DNA of 39,662 nt from Candidatus Altimarinota bacterium (GTDB lineage Bacteria; Patescibacteriota; Gracilibacteria; CAIRYL01; GCA-016699755): the NCBI GenBank assembly GCA_025210675.1, contig JAOARU010000048.1, positions 1 through 39,662 on the forward strand, given 5' to 3'. Both the position numbers and the translations under genes were made by a program. Position 1 is the stretch's first letter. Every line of letters begins with the position of its first letter. The notes under the pieces were generated by a model that was given only the letters and a program-made list of their open reading frames with translations, had not been told where the DNA came from and made no database searches. Shown one piece after another: positions 33,306 to 39,662 of this stretch.

Positions 33306-35327
33306 CTACACATCTTCCGTTTCCCTGTTTTGAAGGACTTGCTCAGGATCAGTTGTAATGATCTTGTCCTCTGTATATGAAGCAATAATTTGAATAGCCA
33401 CATGTTTCAAACCAGCAAAGAAAATACCCTGTCCAACACCAGAATTCAAAAGCAAATATTTCTCACCCTCAGTCAAATTAAACACTTTTCCCAAAGCATC
33501 TATAGAACCAGGAGCCTGTTTTAATAATAACTGCATAGACGAATTAGTAATAATCGGCTTGCCATACTCACTCTTCAAAAAATCCTCAACATCTTGAGTA
33601 ATTGTAGTAATCCCAAGCCAATATTTACGAGCACGCTTAGCCAACCCATACAAAAACTTCGCACTATCTTCATATTGCATAATACTCCAAGCCTCATCCA
33701 CTACAAGTATACGCTTTTTAAGCGAACTTCTAACCCTAGTCCAGATAAAATTCAATATCACAAACATAGCAATAGGACGGAGTGCCTCTTCCAAATCACG
33801 AATCTGAAAAACCACAAGTCCACCCTTTAAATCCATATTTGTCGGCTTATTAAAAATACCTGAATAAGTACCATGAGTGTATTTTTTAATCCTTTCACAC
33901 AATCCCTCAGCACCCTGCATAGACGACAATACATCATACAAATCCTCCATTGTTGGCATCTCCATTTTACTTGGATCTTCTATATCCATAGTTATGCCCT
34001 TTAAAGCATAAGTATCAAGCAAAGCATGATCCATGATACCTTCCTCAATCGGGTCTAATTTTCCCAGCATCAAATTAAATAATCCATGCAAAGAAATGAT
34101 ATTTGACCTGAGTAAATCACCAGGCTTAAGCCTCTCATCTTTGAGCGGCTCAGGCAAATCAAATGGATTGATACGCTTATCAGAATTAAGCGAAACCTTA
34201 ACATGAGTACCTCCAACCACTTCACACAACTTATCATATTCATTTTCAGGATCTATGACGATCACATCAGTCTCCATCATCATAGAACGCAATATTTCCA
34301 GCTTAACAGCATAAGACTTACCAGCACCAGATGTCGCAAAAATCAACGAATTCGCATTTTCCAAAGAAAACCTATCAAAAATAACAAGCGAATCATTATG
34401 TCGATTAAGTCCATACAAAATACCCTCATTTGAAGTTAACTCAGAACTAGTAAACGGAAACGCAGTTGAAAGAGGAGAAGTATTCATATTTCTATGAACC
34501 TCAATCTTATCAAGAGCAAGCGGCAAACATGACGTCAGCAAATGCTGTTGTTGCAAATCAGCCGACTTTGACATGACCATTTTTCCACCCAATATAGACT
34601 CAATATGAGACTGAGCTTTTTTGATCTTGTCTAAATCAGGCGCATAAATTGTAAAATACAATCCAAACTGAAAAAACTTCTCCTGTCCTCTCTGTAGCTT
34701 ATCCCTCAACTCCTCTGCATCTTCAAGCGCAGCTTCGATCGCTGGATCTCTAACCATGCCTTTTTCCTGATTCATATGCATAGTTGACTGCATTTGAGCC
34801 ACCTTATTACGAAGCACCTTCATGATCGCAGCTGACTCAGTTGGATACACAAAAATAGATATATCCATTGTAACATCAAAATTCACCACAGGAGACAACC
34901 AATTAGCCTCTATAAATCTCGGATACGAATACACAAAAAACCCCTTAGCATAAGTATCACCCATTCTAACATGAGAATACTCCACATCCATTGAACTTGG
35001 AGCAATTAAATCCAAAATGGTAGCCATACCATCTCGATAGCTTTTTTCTGCCTCCTTAAGAGCCTTAATCTCAACAGCAGACAATTTTTTGTCTTGTCCT
35101 GCATTTTTTATAATCCCAACCTCTTTCCTAACCTCTTTATGCGATCCAAAAAAACCACCAGAACTTTTCTTAACCCCTTTCTTTACTGGCATACTAGTCT
35201 CAGTAAACACAGGAGCAGTCCCTGTTGGTGCACCTTGTGCATTTTGAAAAGGCGATGTGCTTCCATCATTTTGAGCCTCCTCTCGATTAACTGCCTGAAT
35301 GTCGTGCATAGACGGTGTACCTGCCAT
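33306..35327 (-). CDS. VirB4/TraC-like type IV secretion-type ATPase
   Basis: The 673-residue protein has a Gly/Ser/Thr-rich N-terminal 60 residues, then a VirB4-like N-terminal region, then the HerA/FtsK-type ATPase. The Walker A loop is ATSGAGKSYA (GAGKS 334-338) and the Walker B strand is RILVVDEAW (Glu545 probable). TQDVEDF near the C-terminus matches the arginine-finger/sensor region. VirB4 ATPases power conjugation or type IV secretion and, in CPR chromosomes, are often found without the full apparatus. No VirB6, VirD4 or pilin gene is seen beside it. It is divergent from the membrane-protein pair at 35462. Confidence 0.85.
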   Translation of the reverse strand: MAGTPSMHDIQAVNREEAQNDGSTSPFQNAQGAPTGTAPVFTETSMPVKKGVKKSSGGFFGSHKEVRKEVGIIKNAGQDKKLSAVEIKALKEAEKSYRDGMATILDLIAPSSMDVEYSHVRMGDTYAKGFFVYSYPRFIEANWLSPVVNFDVTMDISIFVYPTESAAIMKVLRNKVAQMQSTMHMNQEKGMVRDPAIEAALEDAEELRDKLQRGQEKFFQFGLYFTIYAPDLDKIKKAQSHIESILGGKMVMSKSADLQQQHLLTSCLPLALDKIEVHRNMNTSPLSTAFPFTSSELTSNEGILYGLNRHNDSLVIFDRFSLENANSLIFATSGAGKSYAVKLEILRSMMMETDVIVIDPENEYDKLCEVVGGTHVKVSLNSDKRINPFDLPEPLKDERLKPGDLLRSNIISLHGLFNLMLGKLDPIEEGIMDHALLDTYALKGITMDIEDPSKMEMPTMEDLYDVLSSMQGAEGLCERIKKYTHGTYSGIFNKPTNMDLKGGLVVFQIRDLEEALRPIAMFVILNFIWTRVRSSLKKRILVVDEAWSIMQYEDSAKFLYGLAKRARKYWLGITTITQDVEDFLKSEYGKPIITNSSMQLLLKQAPGSIDALGKVFNLTEGEKYLLLNSGVGQGIFFAGLKHVAIQIIASYTEDKIITTDPEQVLQNRETEDV

Positions 35328-35461
35328 GATTTTTTATCTTTGTTTCTAGTTATTTTCTCATAATTTAGCAAAAAAATCAATATTAGACCAGGCATTAGTC
35401 CCATAAAAGCCCTTGCTAAAATGATAAAAAAATGATAAAATTATATGATTTAAACAAAAAG

Positions 35462-36250
35462 ATGGATCAGGCAAATAAAAATTCGGACATAGAAAAAAAC
35501 AGAGACGTAGCAGCTTTTGCATGGACACTTATATTTGCACCTGTTTTGATTGTGATGCGAAAAGACTCAGAATTTATTCAATTTCATGCCAAACAAGCCC
35601 TGGTTTTCTTAATACTTGCAGTATTGATTGCTGTCTTGCCTTACAATCTCCCAAAACTAAATATCCTAACAGTAGCAATAGCTGTTGCAGGCTTTATCAA
35701 TGCCAATCAAGGCAGATGGTGGAAAGTGCCTTTCGTGTCAGGCATCATAAATCAAGACCTAACCCCTCAAAACATCACCCATATTTTAAAAAACCTTTCC
35801 TTAAACTCAATAGACATAATCCAACGCATATTCAAAAACACAGCCTCACATAGCCACGAAGTAGCAAAAAAAGCCCACGAAGCCCATGAAAACGTAGGAG
35901 ACTTAAAAGGTCAGATGAGCTTTCTTGAACGTGAATTCGTCAAAGAAAAATACCTCAGAGGACACAACAAATCAGAACTCTCCAAAAAAGCTCAAGAAGC
36001 AATCAACAAAATAGAAGTACTCCTAATAAACCACAAATTCATTCAAGACGACAACAGCGACTTTTCATCATTCACAAAAAGCCAAACAGAAGTCCTATTC
36101 GGCAATTTTGACAACAAAGGAGGAGTTATTTTTGTAAATTTTACTAAAAACAAAGACTCAGCAGACTTAACCTTTGGCTCTTGGTGTGGATTTGCTGTGG
36201 TTTTTGATGATTTAGACAAAGAAATCTCTAAAATAAAATGCCTAATTTAG
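35462..36250 (+). CDS. DUF4870/Tic20-like membrane protein with soluble tail
   Basis: From ATG 35462 the protein has 262 residues (a frame start at 35432 adds ten). The first 80 residues, FAWTLIFAPVLIVMRKDSEFIQFHAKQALVFL, resemble DUF4870 or Tic20-like small membrane proteins. The remainder (about 110-262) is soluble, with a helical part around SHEVAKKAHEAHENVG and a beta-rich end around GGVIFVNFTKN. The function is unknown. It overlaps the next gene by 13 bases and is divergent from the VirB4-like gene, which might make the two part of one membrane module. Confidence 0.7.
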   Translation: MDQANKNSDIEKNRDVAAFAWTLIFAPVLIVMRKDSEFIQFHAKQALVFLILAVLIAVLPYNLPKLNILTVAIAVAGFINANQGRWWKVPFVSGIINQDLTPQNITHILKNLSLNSIDIIQRIFKNTASHSHEVAKKAHEAHENVGDLKGQMSFLEREFVKEKYLRGHNKSELSKKAQEAINKIEVLLINHKFIQDDNSDFSSFTKSQTEVLFGNFDNKGGVIFVNFTKNKDSADLTFGSWCGFAVVFDDLDKEISKIKCLI

Positions 36251-36726
36251 AAAACATATTTACAATTAAGCCAATTCAAAACCACATCGAAGAACATGGC
36301 AACTACCACATAAATGAAAACTATGTAGAAATGTCCATAGTCAAATTTCTTGAAGAATGCCAAAAAAAAGAAATAGATTTTGTAGTAAAAAGCAGGGGAT
36401 ACAGAGACAACATCTCAATACCGGCCGATTTCTTTCTCAGTATTGCCAGTGCACCAGAACGCAAAATTCAAGAAGAAAAAACAAAAATTCTCATACCATT
36501 CTACATTGCATCAGGTGTGCTTTTAGGCACTCTTCTAATTGTGCCATTTTTAATCGGTCTTCAAACCTGGCTTGCCTATCTTGTCTCGGTATTTTTTGGT
36601 GGACTTGTAGCATTTATGCTCGGCTGGACATCAAGAACCAAAGAAATAGAGCGCAGAAAAGCCCTAGTAGAACAAATCCAGCGTATCGCAGATCGCCTCA
36701 AGATGAGTGTTATGAATAGCAATTAA
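36238..36726 (+). CDS. Membrane protein of unknown function, two TM segments
   Basis: The 162-residue protein has a soluble N-terminal part (1-80), two adjacent membrane helices (about 84-104 and 107-128) and a basic C-terminal helix with Arg/Lys (EIERRKALVEQIQRIADRLK). No family is recognised. It is translated from the same mRNA as the preceding gene, with a 13-base overlap. Confidence 0.75.
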   Translation: MPNLENIFTIKPIQNHIEEHGNYHINENYVEMSIVKFLEECQKKEIDFVVKSRGYRDNISIPADFFLSIASAPERKIQEEKTKILIPFYIASGVLLGTLLIVPFLIGLQTWLAYLVSVFFGGLVAFMLGWTSRTKEIERRKALVEQIQRIADRLKMSVMNSN

Positions 36727-36804
36727 TATTTAAATCTTTTCTAAAAACATTCTCCCACCCCCTCTGATCTACCCACCCCAAAAAAACCAACCCCCTTCCT
36801 CTTC

Positions 36805-36833
36805 TTGACTTAACAATAAAATAATTATATAAT
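36805..36833 (+). promoter_or_regulatory. Strong sigma70-type promoter before the portal-like gene
   Basis: TTGACT (36805-36810) and TATAAT (36828-36833) are 17 bases apart, five of six and six of six matches to the consensus. The next gene start is at 36922, leaving a leader of about 80 bases that contains a terminator-like hairpin. Confidence 0.75.
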
Positions 36834-36861
36834 AACAATAGAAACCTGCTTTCAGATAAAT

Positions 36862-36905
36862 ATGAATATGAAAAACAAGAAATGAACATCAATTTCTGTT
36901 TTTTT
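36862..36905 (+). promoter_or_regulatory. Leader with mini-ORF and terminator-like hairpin (attenuator or small RNA)
   Basis: A 7-codon frame (MNMKNKK, ATG 36862, TGA 36883-36885) overlaps the left arm of a hairpin. GAAAT (36879-36883) pairs with ATTTC (36892-36896), extended imperfectly by an A-run and by the T-run 36899-36905. Together with the upstream promoter this could end a small RNA of about 65 bases or attenuate the portal-like gene. Both readings are inference. Confidence 0.45.
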
Positions 36906-36921
36906 AGATTTTTTTGAAAGC

Positions 36922-38436
36922 ATGATAAAACAAAAATTTCAAAATCTTAAAAATCTCGTACTAGGCTCAGAAGACCAAAAAGCATCAAAAATAGCCGAAT
37001 GCTCAAAAATCCAAAACCTATACGAAGACCAGTTCGCCATTGACAAAAAAGCACCAAAAAAAATCCTCAACGGCTTTCTAATTTTTCAGATTATGTGGAG
37101 AGTGATCTCCAAAATGAAAATGCTCGACTATCGCCTTGTATGCGATGCACTTGACCCTGAAACCACACAAACAGTAAATGAAGTAGTTGACGACATCGTA
37201 AAAAAAAGCGGCTTCCAAAACTGCTTCACAGAAAAAAACTCAGGCTTTTTCAGAGCACTGCTCTTTGGAGACTCATTTTTAAGAATTGGTGCAGGAGACG
37301 AAAAAGAACCAATCCGATTTGAACTCTGCTCTATTTCTGATATTTGGATCGACCCAAGAGCACAAGAATTCAGAAGCAAAAGCTCAAATTTTGACGTAGA
37401 CGAGATCGCCATCTCCCACTACTACACAATAGATCAATTCAAAACCTACTATCCTGACTTTTCAAATCAAGACATCAGAGGCGATCTTCCATTTTTCAAA
37501 GACCAAGACCCAGATCAACAAGAAAACTACGTGCAAGTAGCTGAATACTTCTCAAAATCAACTGAAACCTACCAAGTTTTTGCAGGAAAAGACGCAACCA
37601 TACTCAAAGATTGCATAGGCGAAGACTACCCATTCAGAGATGCAAAAGAAAAAGCCTACATACCATTTTTGCACTTCATCTGCTTCCCATCACTAAACAG
37701 TATCTACAACGTAGGACTCGGAAACCTCTTCTACAAACTACACGAAGAAACAAGAAGACTAATCAACATGGCAATATCAGCAGTCTCAGAAAGAGTCGAT
37801 CCGATTTACACCATTGCCATGAAAAAAAACAAAGTAGCCGAATTTCAAAACTGGCTCTACAAAGCAATGGAAGCCAAGAGCAGGGGAGACATGGGCATTA
37901 TCCCAGTTGATATTGATGACGATGGACAACTTGAATACGGCAAAGTCAACTCAATCATTGGAGAACAACTAACCACAGAATTCGAGCGACTTTACGATCA
38001 ATACGACAAAATCATAAAAAGAATCGGCATAAACCTAGACGACTTCTCAGCCACAAACGACACAGCCCGTCATGCCATGATTCGTGAAGAAAACTCAAAC
38101 GCCTTTGTAAAACAAATCATGGAACAAAACGCAGAAATGTTCAGATTTGCAATAGAAGCAACACTCACAGCTATTCGTGACTTTATCCCACATGACAACA
38201 CCATCGAAGTAAAAGAAGGCATTACACTCGGCATGATAAGTGAAATTTTAGAAAAATACGAATTCAGAATAGAAGTCGACTCAAGAAGCGGATCCTACCC
38301 AAGCAATGTTTATGAAATCTCAAAAATGGACGAACTACTAAACATTCTTCCAATTCAAAGCAAAGCCTATCAATCAACATTGGTCAAAAAAGCCAACCTA
38401 CTAGGCCTAAACATCACTTCTCAAGATTTAATCTAA
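36922..38436 (+). CDS. Phage portal-like protein (P22-type fold)
   Basis: The 504-residue protein resembles large portal proteins. The N-terminal helix region (ILNGFLIFQIMWRVISKMKML) is followed by a stretch with ALLFGDSFLRIGAG (112-125). ISDIWIDPRA (138-147) looks like the portal DP motif. AYIPFLHFICFPSLNSIYNVGLG (245-267) precedes a long helix with EETRRLINMAISA, as in P22-type portals. In phages the portal forms the ring through which DNA is packaged. Here no terminase, capsid or protease lies within the window, and housekeeping genes flank it, so it may be domesticated or a prophage scrap. It starts 16 bases past a T-rich hairpin and is followed by a small gene after 5 bases. Confidence 0.6.
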   Translation: MIKQKFQNLKNLVLGSEDQKASKIAECSKIQNLYEDQFAIDKKAPKKILNGFLIFQIMWRVISKMKMLDYRLVCDALDPETTQTVNEVVDDIVKKSGFQNCFTEKNSGFFRALLFGDSFLRIGAGDEKEPIRFELCSISDIWIDPRAQEFRSKSSNFDVDEIAISHYYTIDQFKTYYPDFSNQDIRGDLPFFKDQDPDQQENYVQVAEYFSKSTETYQVFAGKDATILKDCIGEDYPFRDAKEKAYIPFLHFICFPSLNSIYNVGLGNLFYKLHEETRRLINMAISAVSERVDPIYTIAMKKNKVAEFQNWLYKAMEAKSRGDMGIIPVDIDDDGQLEYGKVNSIIGEQLTTEFERLYDQYDKIIKRIGINLDDFSATNDTARHAMIREENSNAFVKQIMEQNAEMFRFAIEATLTAIRDFIPHDNTIEVKEGITLGMISEILEKYEFRIEVDSRSGSYPSNVYEISKMDELLNILPIQSKAYQSTLVKKANLLGLNITSQDLI

Positions 38437-38441
38437 AATCA

Positions 38442-38753
38442 ATGAAACACATCAATTTCCTAAAAAAACTTCTCCTAAACAAAAAATCCCAATCCTCATA
38501 CACAGAAGAACTGCTTGGATCTAGAGCAAAGCGCAGAGCATTCGCAAAATTCTACAAAAACCACGAAGAAGACATAGACTATTTAATAGAAGTATTCATG
38601 TACTATGAAATGCAAAAAATCCTAAAAAAAGACCTCAAAGAATTCAAAAAAGGACTAGAAAAATTTCGCATATTCTTCAAAGCCTGCCACGAAGAAGAAC
38701 AACACAAAGAACAAGAAGACCAAACAGAAACAACAAGCAATCTAAGTTTTTAA
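38442..38753 (+). CDS. Small charged helical protein, downstream of the portal-like gene
   Basis: The 103-residue protein is mostly helical and strongly charged, with Lys clusters and a Glu/Gln-rich C-terminus. It begins 5 bases after the portal-like gene and is probably translated with it. Phage portal neighbours can be scaffold or accessory proteins, but no family is recognised here. From 38754 to 38958 the plus strand is A/C-rich and I see no feature. Confidence 0.7.
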   Translation: MKHINFLKKLLLNKKSQSSYTEELLGSRAKRRAFAKFYKNHEEDIDYLIEVFMYYEMQKILKKDLKEFKKGLEKFRIFFKACHEEEQHKEQEDQTETTSNLSF

Positions 38754-38958
38754 TTTTTACAATTACCACACAAAAACCCAACCCCACTCATCACCCCTTA
38801 GACACCTCACACACCTAAATATCATTATTTCAAATCAGCCTCCGCACCTCTCCCAAAAATCCCTCAAAAACTCACAACCTCACAACACCCCTAAAAAATC
38901 ACAAAAAAAAGCCAACAAAACTCTGCACCACCAAACCCCCATATCCCAAAACACCCAC

Positions 38959-39662
38959 CTATCTCATCACAATCTCTTTAACAATCTCCTTAGTTTCAGT
39001 AAACCGCTGATCACTATGAAGCACGACCACTATCAACTCTTTTCCACCATCCTGATAAAGCGATATAAGACACTGCCCCGCCTCGTCCGTTGTCCCCGTT
39101 TTGATACCGATAAACTTAGACCCTCTTTCAAAAAGCAGCTCATTTGTATTTCGAATAAAATGCCTCTTCCTAATATTTCTTGATATTTTAACCAACTCCT
39201 TAGTACCAACAGTCTCCCTAACAAATCCACTTTTTTCATTCAACAAAAACCCAGCCATCAAGCCCATATCATAAGCACTAGCATAATGTCCCTCCTCATC
39301 AAGCCCATGCGGATTTTTAAATTGAGTATCTTTCAATCCTAACTCCTTAGCCCTTAGATTCATTTTTACTACAAACTCATCAACACTCCCAGAATCATAT
39401 ATAGCCAAAGCAACAGCAGAATCATTAGCAGAATGTATCAAAAGCATTTGCATTAAATCCCTAACAGTAAATTCCTCATTTGCCAACAACCAAGCCTTCT
39501 TCCCCTCAACTTTCGTAGCCTCTCTATCAACTTGCAACACCTCATCGAGATCATGATTTTCCAATATCAAAATAGCAGTCATAACCTTTGTCAAACTAGC
39601 AATAGGGCGGCGAGTATGTATATCTTTCCCAAAAAGCACAGCATTACTAGACTTATCCATAA
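38959..39662 (-). CDS. D-alanyl-D-alanine carboxypeptidase (peptidase S11), partial
   Basis: Only the last 234 or so residues are inside the window; the N-terminus lies past the right edge. In the visible part the penicillin-binding motifs are SxxK in ASLTKVM (Ser22, Lys25 counted from the ATG at 39660), SxN in HSANDSA (Ser77, Asn79) and KTG at 187-189. The protein trims the terminal D-Ala of peptidoglycan stem peptides outside the membrane. The ATG at 39660 is probably internal, since the signal peptide and the start of the domain are missing. Confidence 0.9.
   Translation of the reverse strand, partial: MDKSSNAVLFGKDIHTRRPIASLTKVMTAILILENHDLDEVLQVDREATKVEGKKAWLLANEEFTVRDLMQMLLIHSANDSAVALAIYDSGSVDEFVVKMNLRAKELGLKDTQFKNPHGLDEEGHYASAYDMGLMAGFLLNEKSGFVRETVGTKELVKISRNIRKRHFIRNTNELLFERGSKFIGIKTGTTDEAGQCLISLYQDGGKELIVVVLHSDQRFTETKEIVKEIVMR

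Noticed and set aside
38754-38958. Possible short gene in the A/C-rich stretch before the carboxypeptidase
   Set aside because: No frame with a start and recognisable content; base bias alone is not evidence.

Overview
The window looks like a chromosome segment of a low-GC Candidate Phyla Radiation (Patescibacteria) bacterium. The signs are short gene spacing, many ATGA-type overlaps, several small membrane proteins of the kind common in that group, a split transketolase, a VirB4-type ATPase without partners, and very large Ig-like surface proteins. TGA is used as a normal stop codon (positions 5704, 7555 and 30483), which argues against the TGA=Gly lineages (Gracilibacteria/Absconditabacteria). 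The presence of purD, pyrF, pdxT and a MurD/MurL pair suggests more biosynthesis than in the most reduced CPR groups, perhaps a Peregrinibacteria-like lineage. That placement is inference only.

Layout. 1-2720: accessory end with a 125-bp tandem repeat, a PD-(D/E)XK-like nuclease and a large serine recombinase whose 3' end runs into tRNA-Asn(GTT). 2700-4779: a THUMP/Trm11-like methyltransferase, which overlaps the other end of the same tRNA, a membrane protein with an Ada-like tail, and an S24/S26-like membrane protein. 4859-14934: a four-gene, translationally coupled surface operon. It encodes a 2459-residue protein with an N-terminal cohesin-like module and a C-terminal dockerin, a cohesin-like lipoprotein, a cohesin-like + FN3 membrane protein, and a membrane protein with a TGP-type C-terminal tail. 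15088-24723: mostly housekeeping genes (pyrF, pdxT, murD/murL, trxA, rsmG, pheS, an MscS channel, the N-terminal half of transketolase) plus an HD-domain pseudogene. 24879-26640: tRNA-Ala(GGC) followed by a decayed integration site with a tRNA remnant, a recombinase remnant and a stray TylF-type methyltransferase. 26791-33231: ECF sigma/anti-sigma pair with a candidate autoregulated promoter, rsmI, metK, purD and small membrane genes. 33306-38753: a VirB4-like ATPase, two membrane proteins, then a phage-portal-like protein and a small charged protein behind a strong promoter and a leader hairpin. 38959-end: a D,D-carboxypeptidase cut by the window edge.

How it fits together. The most distinctive system is the 10-kb cohesin/dockerin operon. 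No glycoside hydrolase is visible, so a cellulosome is unlikely; a non-cellulosomal surface assembly fits better, in which the giant protein's dockerin docks on cohesin-like modules of its co-encoded anchors, or on the N-terminal module of another copy. The murD-murL pair suggests that D-Glu for peptidoglycan is made by epimerising UDP-MurNAc-L-Ala-L-Glu. Two sites show recombinase genes whose 3' ends face tRNA 3' ends, one intact (tRNA-Asn) and one decayed (tRNA-Ala). The portal-like gene has no other phage structural gene nearby within the window.
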